From: an uncultured Methanomicrobiales archaeon | GTDB taxonomy: Archaea; Thermoplasmatota; Thermoplasmata; Methanomassiliicoccales; Methanomethylophilaceae | Assembly (NCBI GenBank): GCA_937892275.1 | Contig: CALAVG010000078.1 | Location: 1 to 7,334 of the forward strand | DNA length: 7,334 bases | Direction: 5' to 3' | Shown here: positions 1-5,808 of the stretch, piece after piece | Numbering within the stretch: the stretch's first letter is position 1 | Layout of the letters: the number at the start of each line of letters is the position of its first letter | Notes under the pieces: model-generated | What the model saw: the letters and a program-made list of their open reading frames with translations, nothing else | Databases searched by the model: none | Told to the model about the DNA's origin: nothing | Made by a program: the position numbers and the translations under genes

Positions 1-55
1 GCACCGAACGCTGCAGCATTGGAGAGGCCCAGCGTGTAAGGGGATGCAAGAGGAT
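1..55. repeat. 55-bp terminal direct repeat, left copy
   Basis: These bases are identical to 7280-7334, and the match runs exactly to both window ends. Both copies lie inside FecCD permease coding sequence in the same strand and frame. An exact end-to-end match of 55 bases is what a short-read assembler leaves when it opens a circular path at an arbitrary k-mer (inference, k=55). Removing one copy gives a 7,279-bp circle. Two paralogous permease genes that match perfectly over only this stretch would be a much less economical explanation. Confidence 0.97.
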
Positions 56-377
56 TCTTCAGAATGCATTGCATCACCACTCCGCAAACTGCAAGACCTG
101 CGCCGGCCAAAATTCCACCGACAAGTCTGACAAGACGGACATTCCAAACAATCTTTCCGAACTGAGTATCCGTATCAAATGTAACGATGCATCTTATGAC
201 GTCATCCCAAGGGATACTAATACTGCCGAAGAACGGAAAAACGAAGAATACCGCCACGAGTGCCAATATCAATGTAAGAAGGATAGCGGTACGCCCGTGG
301 TAGTATTTCCTGTAATCTTCCGGAGTCTTCTCTTCATCCCCGACATCATACAATGTACTATAGCGATCGTTCGCCAT
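1..377 (-). CDS. FecCD/BtuC-type ABC importer permease, N-terminal part (continues at 7279)
   Basis: This is the start of the membrane subunit of an iron-complex/haem/cobalamin-type importer. The ATG at 377-375 has GGAG about 8 bases upstream and lies 18 bases after the binding-protein stop. The first ~29 residues are polar and cytosolic. The first membrane helix is about residues 30-50. Residues 81-84 read RLVR where the family usually has RLPR, and residues 108-117 are the classic NPLASPYTLG motif. The window edge cuts the gene after residue 125. Because the edges share 55 bases, the frame carries on without a break from 7281 downward to 6565, giving 363 residues, normal for the family. It should pair with the binding protein (396-1475) and the ATPase (5795-6568). 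The substrate cannot be read from the permease. Confidence 0.93.
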   Translation of the reverse strand, partial: MANDRYSTLYDVGDEEKTPEDYRKYYHGRTAILLTLILALVAVFFVFPFFGSISIPWDDVIRCIVTFDTDTQFGKIVWNVRLVRLVGGILAGAGLAVCGVVMQCILKNPLASPYTLGLSNAAAFG

Positions 378-395
378 CCTTCTTCTCCTAAATGT

Positions 396-1475
396 TTAAA
401 GCGTTATCTTACCGCAACCGTTGCCGGCGGCTTTCATATCACTATAGGTGATCTTTCCATCACCATAGAGCAGTTTGAGTACGGCATCAGCCTTCTCCTC
501 GAAACTCCAACTGTATCCATCAGGGTTGACGGTCTTCGCCACGTAGAAACAGTTGATGAGTACATTATCGAATTGAGTACCCCACTTCTTGTAAAGACAG
601 ACGTTGTAGATGTCCCCGTTCGTAATGGCACCGTTGATCAATCCGGCTTCAGAGATGTAACCCTGCATCTCTTCCACCACTGCGCTCGCCCTGCTGTTGT
701 CAATAAAGATGTAATCGATATCCTTGGACATAACAGTCTCGATGTCTGTGTTGTATGGCTGCTTACCGGCACCAGAGGTACTCGGGGGCATGACATTGTT
801 GACTCCCGAATAGATGAACGGAAGCCAATCTCCACTGGTCTTAAGGAAGGTTCCCTGTCCGTAGAACATCATTCCGCAGGTATATCCATTGATTTTAGAT
901 ACGGATTTGGCCTTGATATCGTTGATCAGACCTTTGATACCGCTGACAAGGGTATCCGCTCTCTTCTCCTCACCAATGAGTTTTCCCATGGACTTTATCT
1001 GAGTGAACCAGGCCTCATCGCCGAATTCTAGATCGGCATTGATCGCATATACGGGAATGCCTGTATCCTTCTGGAGCTTGTCCAATTCCTCCACGGCTAC
1101 GGTTGATGTGATGATGACATCGGGGTTGAGATCGATTATGCTCTCCACATTGTTACGGTCAATAGTCTTCAGAGCAGAAAACTCGGTCTTATATGCCAGC
1201 GTGTATGTTTTATCGCTTGTCAGTACATCGTCCTTGTCAATCGCGACGACTTTTTTGACTGAGTCAAAATAAGACAGCAATTCTAATGAGCAGCAGTTCA
1301 CCGCGAGGATCTCCTCTGGTGTCTTATCGAGGTGGACCGTACGGCCCCTGGCATCTTCTACTGTGATGTCAGATTCACCTCCTCCGTTATTGTTCATAAG
1401 AATAATTACACCTGTGGCGACCAGAACTACGGCCACGACCACTGTGCAGATCATTATGAGATGTTGCTTCTCCAT
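396..1475 (-). CDS. Membrane-anchored FecB/BtuF-type substrate-binding protein of an ABC importer
   Basis: This 359-residue extracytoplasmic receptor captures a metal complex and delivers it to the FecCD permease encoded next. Residues 7-27 form a single hydrophobic helix, followed by a short Asn/Gly linker (28-33). There is no lipobox cysteine, so the protein is probably held by an uncleaved N-terminal anchor, as is common in archaea. The mature part opens with the family's ITVEDARGRTV strand (37-47) and ends with a GTQFDNVLIN motif (299-308), typical of Peripla_BP_2 iron-complex receptors. A Cys-Cys pair (61-62) lies in the loop after the first core strand, a region that usually borders the ligand cleft. 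The start at 1475 has no upstream Shine-Dalgarno, but a TATA element lies about 25 bases away, suggesting a leaderless mRNA. It is first in the operon. Ligand unassigned: ferric siderophore, haem, cobamide or other metallophore. Confidence 0.93.
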   Translation of the reverse strand: MEKQHLIMICTVVVAVVLVATGVIILMNNNGGGESDITVEDARGRTVHLDKTPEEILAVNCCSLELLSYFDSVKKVVAIDKDDVLTSDKTYTLAYKTEFSALKTIDRNNVESIIDLNPDVIITSTVAVEELDKLQKDTGIPVYAINADLEFGDEAWFTQIKSMGKLIGEEKRADTLVSGIKGLINDIKAKSVSKINGYTCGMMFYGQGTFLKTSGDWLPFIYSGVNNVMPPSTSGAGKQPYNTDIETVMSKDIDYIFIDNSRASAVVEEMQGYISEAGLINGAITNGDIYNVCLYKKWGTQFDNVLINCFYVAKTVNPDGYSWSFEEKADAVLKLLYGDGKITYSDMKAAGNGCGKITL

Positions 1476-1496
1476 GAAAAGTCATGGTAACACGAA

Positions 1497-1506
1497 TTAT
1501 AAAAAA
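1497..1506 (-). promoter_or_regulatory. Archaeal TATA box for the uptake operon (leaderless start)
   Basis: On the minus strand this reads TTTTTTATAA, close to the archaeal TATA consensus. Its centre lies about 25 bases before the binding-protein ATG at 1475. That is the usual spacing from TATA to transcription start, so the mRNA would begin at or next to the start codon. The lack of a ribosome binding site there agrees. The complementary strand also contains TATAAAA, so the element might serve the divergent ABC-2 genes as well, with a leader of about 130 bases. That second role is speculative. Confidence 0.55.
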
Positions 1507-1650
1507 GTATTACTAATCTGGCTTTGAAAAAAAGCACCTACAACCGCCCAAATAATGATCCTCTGGTCAATCCGACAGCAGACCTTGTCCGATTTGAGAA
1601 GAGACGTTATTATCCGTCCCACACATACCATCATCGGATAAACGGAGCGG

Positions 1651-1662
1651 ATGTATCTATGA
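1651..1662 (+). other. Possible three-codon leader minicistron overlapping the ATPase start
   Basis: ATG TAT CTA TGA sits just behind the purine-rich GGAGCGG. Its stop overlaps the ATPase start as ATGA (1659-1662), the same layout as translationally coupled genes. It could deliver ribosomes to a start codon that is otherwise too far from the Shine-Dalgarno. A sequence this short arises easily by chance, so this is only a candidate. Confidence 0.2.
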
Positions 1663-2603
1663 GCGACACATACCCTATTGAGGCGGTGAATCTCTGCAAA
1701 AAGTTCGGCACCTTCACGGCCTTGGACGACCTCAACCTCCAGGTCCGCAGGAACAGTTTTACCGGACTGCTCGGACCCAACGGTGCAGGGAAATCCACTT
1801 GCCTCAAGATCTTCGGACATCTTCACAAATCCACATCGGGACATGCATACATCAATGGATACGATGTGGAAAAGGAACCGAAACAGGCACTGACAGGAAT
1901 GGGGTCCGTGATCGAGACTCCCGAATTCTATCTCTATATGACACCAAGGGAGACCTTCAGATTCACCGGGGACATCCTCGGAATGAAGAAAGAGGCAATA
2001 GAGACCGAGACCGACGAGATACTCGAGAAGGTCAAGATGACGGAATGGGTAGATAAACGTCTGGGAACGTTCTCCAAGGGAATGAGGCAGAGGATCGCTC
2101 TGGGTCTGGCACTTATGAACAGCCCTGAGGTCATCATCCTCGACGAACCAACTTCCGGACTCGATCCCAGAGGGATGGCGGAGATGAGGGAGATACTCAG
2201 GGACCTGCGCAACGACAACAAAGGGCTGACCGTGCTGATGTCCTCACACATGATGTACGAGGTATCCGACCTCTGCGACAGGATAGCGATGGTCGACCAA
2301 GGGAAACTCCTGGTCCATGATGACATCTACACCGTTCTCGGCAATGCGGACCATCGCAACATCACAGTCAAGACCAAGAACGAAGTGAACGACGACATGA
2401 TAGCCTCTATCGAATCCCTGACCAATGTGGTCTCGGCAATGAAAGAAGCCGATTCCATAAGGATACAGTTGAAGGGCGGAATGGATGAGGAATCGATGCT
2501 CTTCACTCAGATAGGTGAGCTCGGGATCGGGGCCTACTCAATGTCCGAGGGAGTGAACGCACTCGAGGACAAGTATCTCGAGCTCATCAAGGAGTCGAGG
2601 TGA
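1659..2603 (+). CDS. ABC-2-type transporter ATP-binding protein
   Basis: This 314-residue ATPase powers an ABC-2 exporter or membrane-remodelling transporter together with the membrane protein that follows. Visible motifs are Walker A GPNGAGKS (39-46), signature FSKGMRQR (138-145), Walker B VIILDE (158-163), D-loop SGLD (166-169) and switch His197. The Q-loop glutamine is replaced by glutamate in VIETPEFY (84-91), a known variant of the BcrA-like subgroup. The last ~100 residues are the C-terminal extension typical of ABC-2 ATPases. The frame stays open upstream to a TTG at 1524, but homology begins at the ATG at 1659, so I chose that. GGAG at 1644-1647 is 11 bases away, rather far. The membrane-subunit gene starts 4 bases after the stop. 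Substrate unknown; drug, peptide or lipid export are all possible. Confidence 0.93.
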   Translation: MSDTYPIEAVNLCKKFGTFTALDDLNLQVRRNSFTGLLGPNGAGKSTCLKIFGHLHKSTSGHAYINGYDVEKEPKQALTGMGSVIETPEFYLYMTPRETFRFTGDILGMKKEAIETETDEILEKVKMTEWVDKRLGTFSKGMRQRIALGLALMNSPEVIILDEPTSGLDPRGMAEMREILRDLRNDNKGLTVLMSSHMMYEVSDLCDRIAMVDQGKLLVHDDIYTVLGNADHRNITVKTKNEVNDDMIASIESLTNVVSAMKEADSIRIQLKGGMDEESMLFTQIGELGIGAYSMSEGVNALEDKYLELIKESR

Positions 2604-2604
2604 T
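2597..2604 (+). promoter_or_regulatory. Strong ribosome binding site of the ABC-2 permease gene
   Basis: GAGGTGAT is a near-perfect complement to the archaeal 16S rRNA 3' end. It lies 3 bases before the ATG at 2608 and contains the stop codon of the upstream ATPase (2601-2603). Translation of the two subunits is therefore probably coupled. Confidence 0.8.
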
Positions 2605-2607
2605 ACG

Positions 2608-3090
2608 ATGGCAGCAAATTCATTCTCGGATGATATCAGGCTCGCGGTCGTGATAATGAAGAACGAGTTCCTCAAGCAGATGAGGGGAAAACGCCTCCTG
2701 ATATTCGGTATAATCACAGGTATGATTCTAGTGTGCATAACGGCTGCCCTGGCATTAGTGGACAACCCCGTAATAGACAGTCCCAAATCCTTCTGCGAAT
2801 TGTTCCTGGGCATCCTCACACTCTTTATGATCATCGGCGCTACGCTGTTCGGTGCGACCACCGTCGTATCCGAGTTCGAAGAAAGAACGGCACTGATACT
2901 GTTCAACCGTCCGATAGAGAAGTGGTCCATCTACGTAGGTAAGTTCGTGGCAGCATTCCTGATCGTTGTTGCCTTCGTGGTAATATACTACCTGTATGTC
3001 ATTATCGCCAGCATGATGCTTGCAGGAGGAATACCTAACGGGATAGGGATATCTCTCGTATGCAGTCATTCCGCACCCTTGGGTTTTTGA
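2608..3090 (+). pseudogene. ABC-2-type transporter permease, truncated by the insertion sequence
   Basis: This is the membrane partner of the preceding ATPase, broken by insertion. Native coding runs to about 3062 (residues 1-151). The frame then enters the IS inverted repeat and adds SHSAPLGF before a TGA at 3088-3090. Residues 29-51, 64-86 and 112-139 are three clear membrane helices. Between helices 2 and 3, EFEERTALILFNRPIEKW (89-106) is the characteristic ABC-2 cytoplasmic segment. Full family members usually have about 250-300 residues and six helices, so roughly the second half is missing. The missing part is not found beyond the other IS end, where only 84 bases separate the IS from the methyltransferase gene. 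The exporter is probably non-functional unless half-size subunits suffice. Start choice is secure because of the adjacent strong ribosome binding site. Confidence 0.88.
3063..3081. repeat. Terminal inverted repeat of the IS, transposase 3' side
   Basis: CAGTCATTCCGCACCCTTG is the exact reverse complement of 5106-5124. Matching stops at the bases on either side, apart from scattered single matches inward. The repeat also supplies the last codons of the truncated ABC-2 permease frame. Confidence 0.95.
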
Positions 3091-3119
3091 GAGCCGATTT
3101 ATTTCATCGAATCGATGAC

Positions 3120-3160
3120 TCACAGGCCGCCTGTGAACAAAGTCTCCTTGGGGATCCCCA
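3120..3160 (-). terminator. Hairpin and palindrome between transposase stop and IS end
   Basis: TCACAGG, a three-base loop and CCTGTGA form a perfect 7-bp stem at 3120-3136. A perfect 12-bp palindrome TGGGGATCCCCA lies at 3149-3160, and a 6-bp stem at about 3104-3118 follows. All lie downstream of the transposase stop (3186). They may end or protect the transposase transcript, block read-in from outside, or act as subterminal transposase sites. No long T tract follows on the minus strand, so a bacterial-style terminator is not shown. Confidence 0.35.
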
Positions 3161-3185
3161 TTAGAGTTAGGAAACCTGAGGCCTT

Positions 3186-4919
3186 CTAATCGTCCGCATT
3201 GTTGAAGAAACGGCACTGGTTCAAACGTGGATCGTATCTGATCATGCACTTGCGACAGGCTTCCATGAAATAATCGGCCGTTACGTTCCTCTGGAGCTTG
3301 GCACCCCATCTGCCCAATCTGGGCAGATCGGAATCGTCCAACTCATCCACACCTCTTCTTATGAGGAGCTGGACCATCGCCCGCACGAGCGCGGCGATGT
3401 TCACTATGGTTATCAGCGCCTCCGCCCTCCCGACATCTTTCATGAACAGCCTCTCTACCATGATCGGCCTCTTCTTGCCCTTGAAATTCCATTCCACACG
3501 CCATTCGGATGCGTACATGCGCACCAGATCCTCATCGTTGAGGCCCAGTTCGGGATCCTGTTCCGGAGTGGGGACATTGGTGATAAGCATCAGATAGCTC
3601 TTCCTCCTGCGCAGTACCTCGGCCTTTTGCTCATCGATCTTGTAGGAGATATCGACGGTCCAACGGTCCGAGCGGCGTATATCGGTGCCGTCCGCTCTCG
3701 GACGGCCTCTGGGCCTTTTCTCAACGATCTGATGATCGTATTCCGCCGAGATGTCGAAGATCCCTTTCGAATGCTTCTTCCGGAACCTCTCGAGCGCCTT
3801 TTCCGCATCAGGTCTGCAGTTGTACTCTTTGTCAAAGGAGTCTATCGAGTTGATGAAGTCCTGTTCGGCCTTCTGGATCGCTTTCTCACCTTTCCCAGCC
3901 AAGGTGCTGGTCTCGACCAGCACCGCTCTGAGCTTCTTCCCTTTGTATTCCAGATCGGTGCTCGTTATCCTGCGTTTAGCGGCCTTCTTTCTAGGAGAGA
4001 TGTTCTCTATCGGTTGGAGGTCATCCAGGTCAAAGGACATCAGCGTCCTGTCGAGGAGCTGGTCGCTGAAATTCGCGGGACATCTTGAAAGGAACATGAT
4101 ACCGTCATCCAGCATGGATGTGATCAACGGATCGTTGACAACCTTTGAATCGGCCACATATACGAGGCGATCATTCTGAAGAGTATCTCTCAATATCTCC
4201 AGGCATTCCTTGTTCCACAGAGGGTCGGCGGTGTTCCCGTCCAGCACTTTGGACAGCCATTGGATCCCGTTATCATCAACGACATCCCCGAGCATGTACT
4301 GCTTCAGATCGGGACGCTTGTCCTTGGAGTATCCTCTTGTAATGTAGAGAGCACCTGCTTCAGGTGCTCTTTCGTCATCGGACCCTATCACAGAAGCATA
4401 CCCGTTCTCATCATATACATCATACTCGCCCCATACCGATACCGATGTGGTATCGGACCTGAGTGCTCTAGTCTTGACTCCGAAAAATGCCCTCATGGCC
4501 GCTGATGTGCTCATGAACAATCTGTCCTCGCCTGCCTCATGGATCTTGGTCAGGGTCCTCGCCAGCATATCTGGATCCAGCTGTTCTTTCCTCTCGATAG
4601 AATCGAAGTACAGGCTGAGAGGTTCATGATCGAACTGTCCGGAAACGTTCTCGATGGCTGGACGTTCCGGGCCCATGGACATTGTCATGACCATGGCCTT
4701 AGCGGCATCTCCGGGCGTGACATCGCATTGTGTGACGTCCCATTCGACACTGGAATCGATCAATTCACGGAAACCGATGGATTCCAGCACCCAGGATGTG
4801 ACCGCTACTGGGACGGATGTGAAGAGGAATTCCTCATCGTCCACGCTGAAAGACGGCACCTTCCTCTTCCTTTCGGTGCCACCCTCATATTTCTTCATCT
4901 TGTAGGCCATCGATCCCAT
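3186..4919 (-). CDS. IS1634-family DDE transposase
   Basis: The enzyme binds the IS ends and moves the element by cut-and-paste chemistry with an RNase H-like DDE core. From the ATG at 4919 it has 577 residues. An N-terminal region (about 1-130) precedes the catalytic core. The family hallmarks are SDTTSVSVWGEY (first Asp, D156), ITRGYSKDKRPDLKQYMLG (193-211), LVYVADSK (second Asp, D257) and a Y-R-E-K-like C-terminal motif YASEWRVEWNFKGKK (Y469, catalytic E476). No stop or frameshift is seen, so it looks active. The frame extends upstream to 4976, but a TATA box at 4967-4973 covers that codon, so transcripts would start near 4943. ATGs at 4919 or 4910 are therefore more likely. Long reading frames on the opposite strand here are shadows. 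Several strong hairpins lie inside the gene. Confidence 0.92.
   Translation of the reverse strand: MGSMAYKMKKYEGGTERKRKVPSFSVDDEEFLFTSVPVAVTSWVLESIGFRELIDSSVEWDVTQCDVTPGDAAKAMVMTMSMGPERPAIENVSGQFDHEPLSLYFDSIERKEQLDPDMLARTLTKIHEAGEDRLFMSTSAAMRAFFGVKTRALRSDTTSVSVWGEYDVYDENGYASVIGSDDERAPEAGALYITRGYSKDKRPDLKQYMLGDVVDDNGIQWLSKVLDGNTADPLWNKECLEILRDTLQNDRLVYVADSKVVNDPLITSMLDDGIMFLSRCPANFSDQLLDRTLMSFDLDDLQPIENISPRKKAAKRRITSTDLEYKGKKLRAVLVETSTLAGKGEKAIQKAEQDFINSIDSFDKEYNCRPDAEKALERFRKKHSKGIFDISAEYDHQIVEKRPRGRPRADGTDIRRSDRWTVDISYKIDEQKAEVLRRRKSYLMLITNVPTPEQDPELGLNDEDLVRMYASEWRVEWNFKGKKRPIMVERLFMKDVGRAEALITIVNIAALVRAMVQLLIRRGVDELDDSDLPRLGRWGAKLQRNVTADYFMEACRKCMIRYDPRLNQCRFFNNADD
3687..3706. repeat. Intragenic hairpin in transposase gene (8-bp stem)
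   Basis: GCCGTCCG and CGGACGGC flank a four-base loop with no mismatch. It lies in the C-terminal half of the transposase coding sequence, between the second catalytic Asp and the catalytic Glu. Confidence 0.5.
3903..3924. repeat. Intragenic hairpin in transposase gene (10-bp stem)
   Basis: GGTGCTGGTC and GACCAGCACC are perfect complements separated by two bases, or nine pairs around a four-base loop in RNA. The arms encode the VLVETSTLA stretch of the transposase. This is one of the strongest local inverted repeats I noticed in the window. Confidence 0.6.
4348..4370. repeat. Intragenic hairpin in transposase gene (10-bp stem)
   Basis: AGAGCACCTG and CAGGTGCTCT pair perfectly around a three-base loop. 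It encodes ERAPEAGA, in the variable segment between the first catalytic Asp motif and the GYSKDKRPD motif. Conservation of protein sequence is usually low in that segment, leaving room for RNA-level structure. Confidence 0.6.
4436..4456. repeat. Intragenic hairpin over the first catalytic Asp codon (8-bp stem)
   Basis: CCGATACC and GGTATCGG pair perfectly around a five-base loop. The codon for catalytic D156 (4452-4454) lies in one arm. The hairpin is 65 bases upstream, in mRNA order, of the one at 4348-4370. Confidence 0.5.
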
Positions 4920-4934
4920 CCCGTATGTCCGCTG

Positions 4935-4954
4935 ATGCGCGCCTGGTCGCGCAT
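4935..4954 (-). promoter_or_regulatory. Inverted repeat at the predicted transposase transcription start
   Basis: ATGCGCG and CGCGCAT flank a six-base spacer. The repeat lies between the transposase TATA box (4967-4973) and the ATG at 4919, covering the predicted start point near 4943. It could be an operator bound by a repressor or by the transposase itself, or a 5' leader hairpin that dampens translation. Position is the only evidence. Confidence 0.4.
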
Positions 4955-4966
4955 ATGCATACCACG

Positions 4967-4973
4967 TATAAAG
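4967..4973 (-). promoter_or_regulatory. Archaeal TATA box of the transposase gene
   Basis: The minus strand reads CTTTATA, matching the archaeal TATA core. A start point about 25 bases downstream leaves a short leader before the ATG at 4919. This internal promoter argues against the longer reading frame that begins at 4976. Confidence 0.5.
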
Positions 4974-5017
4974 CATGTTGGGATAAGATATTAGGATTGG
5001 TACGAAGGATCAGCATA

Positions 5018-5036
5018 GTAGCTAGGGGATAGCTAC
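5018..5036. repeat. Subterminal hairpin in the IS 5' non-coding end
   Basis: GTAGCTA and TAGCTAC form a perfect 7-bp stem with a five-base loop, upstream of the transposase promoter. Between it and the IS tip are a purine-rich tract (about 5044-5078) and a weaker 5-bp stem (5078-5096). The stretch 4974-5105 has no gene. These palindromes may be extra transposase-binding sites or may block incoming transcription. Confidence 0.4.
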
Positions 5037-5105
5037 AACAATGAGTAGAGAAGGGGGGAGCGGAAAAGGAGGTAGAGGTCCTCAATAAATCAGGACGATT
5101 TTAGA

Positions 5106-5124
5106 CAAGGGTGCGGAATGACTG
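5106..5124. repeat. Terminal inverted repeat of the IS, transposase 5' side
   Basis: CAAGGGTGCGGAATGACTG is the exact reverse complement of 3063-3081. Outside it the sequence begins TTAGCAAATA, with no duplicate at the other IS boundary. Confidence 0.95.
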
Positions 5125-5208
5125 TTAGCAAATAAGGATTACATAGACATAATTCATTCCTGTTTAGATATGGATTTCAGACCTGACAGGATATCTTTAA
5201 TCACCCCC

Positions 5209-5808
5209 TCATTTCACACCGATCAGAGAGAACGTCCTCTCATCATCCTTTGACCAAATGACCGTAAGATTCACAGATTCCATCATCGACCTCATCGTGC
5301 CCATATCAGGAAGCCTATCGTCACAGACCGTGTCCCCGGATTGCTCATGCACATGGTTTATATGGTCACGGGAACATCCGTGGGATATCATCATCTTGCC
5401 TCCATCCTTCAGCAAAGAGGCCAGATGCCTTATGGCACCCACCTTGTCAGTGAAATGCGGGAAGCATGAATAGCACACGATGATGTCGAACCTCTTCGCA
5501 GGATCATATTCATAAAGATCTGATACCACATATTCCACATCGTACTCTTCCGACGGGTACTTTGACATCGCCACCTCTATCATCTTCTCGGACATGTCCA
5601 GGGCGGTAATCCCGCCTGAAGTGCGCTGACGATAGTAAGGTATCATTATACCAGTACCCGTACCGATGTCCAATACCTTTTCGTGTCCTTCGAATTCCAA
5701 TGCATCTGCGAGCATATTGACCACTTCCAGGTCATGAGGCGATATCTCGTCCCATATGTGTGCTCTCTGGTCGAAAAAATCCTTACGATCCGATTCATTC
5801 ATTATCAT
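5209..5808 (-). CDS. Class I SAM-dependent methyltransferase linked to the importer operon
   Basis: This 199-residue cytosolic enzyme of the Methyltransf_11/25 type would transfer a methyl group from S-adenosylmethionine. Motif I is VLDIGTGTGI (45-54). The acidic ribose-binding residue is D71 in ALDMS, the adenine-loop acid is D97 in VVSDLY, and FDIIVCYSCFPHF (107-119) is the motif IV region. A His/Cys-rich SHGCSRDHINHVH stretch (142-154) follows and may bind a metal or metal complex (inference). The ATG at 5808 overlaps the ATPase gene by 14 bases and has GGAG 6 bases upstream inside that gene, so translation is coupled. Another ATG at 5802 is possible. It is last in the uptake operon. Small methyltransferases of this type recur beside Fec-type importers in anaerobes (recollection), which suggests work on the imported ligand, but the substrate is unknown. 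Confidence 0.9.
   Translation of the reverse strand: MIMNESDRKDFFDQRAHIWDEISPHDLEVVNMLADALEFEGHEKVLDIGTGTGIMIPYYRQRTSGGITALDMSEKMIEVAMSKYPSEEYDVEYVVSDLYEYDPAKRFDIIVCYSCFPHFTDKVGAIRHLASLLKDGGKMMISHGCSRDHINHVHEQSGDTVCDDRLPDMGTMRSMMESVNLTVIWSKDDERTFSLIGVK

Larger units (their letters stand above)
3063..5124 (-). mobile_element. Complete IS1634-family insertion sequence (about 2.06 kb)
   Basis: The element is bounded by perfect 19-bp inverted repeats and carries one transposase gene on the minus strand, occupying most of its length. Ends are set by the outermost matching bases; they could be 2 bases further in if the outer pairs match by chance. Left flank ...CTCGTATG and right flank TTAGCAAATA share no direct repeat at the boundary, and I saw no copy of the right flank further upstream on the left. 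IS1634-type elements normally duplicate their target, so the two flanks probably come from two different insertion events. It interrupts the ABC-2 permease gene. The transposase reads away from the methyltransferase gene, in the same direction as the uptake operon. Confidence 0.9.

Noticed and set aside
69..1031. Long plus-strand open frame of 320 codons
   Set aside because: It lies antisense to the binding-protein and permease genes, which have clear family motifs, ribosome sites and gene spacing. Its product shows no recognisable domain.
1501..1515. Short palindrome AGTA-T-TACT as a metal-repressor (DtxR-like) operator
   Set aside because: Four-base arms are too short, and the surrounding bases do not match a known operator.
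1524..1658. Upstream extension of the ABC-2 ATPase by 45 residues
   Set aside because: It depends on a TTG start without a ribosome site, and the extra residues do not resemble the family. The ATG at 1659 gives the normal N-terminus.
4920..4976. Upstream extension of the transposase by 19 residues
   Set aside because: The candidate start codon sits right beside the TATA box at 4967-4973, and the extra residues cover the inverted repeat 4935-4954, so the region is more likely promoter.
3627..4994. Plus-strand open frames of about 140-155 codons inside the IS
   Set aside because: They overlap each other in different frames and are antisense to the transposase, whose catalytic motifs are complete. 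Neither composition nor start signals support them.
5166..5196. Inverted AGATAT/ATATCT after the methyltransferase stop as a terminator
   Set aside because: Only six pairs with a loop of about 19 bases and no T tract on the transcribed strand; too weak to annotate.
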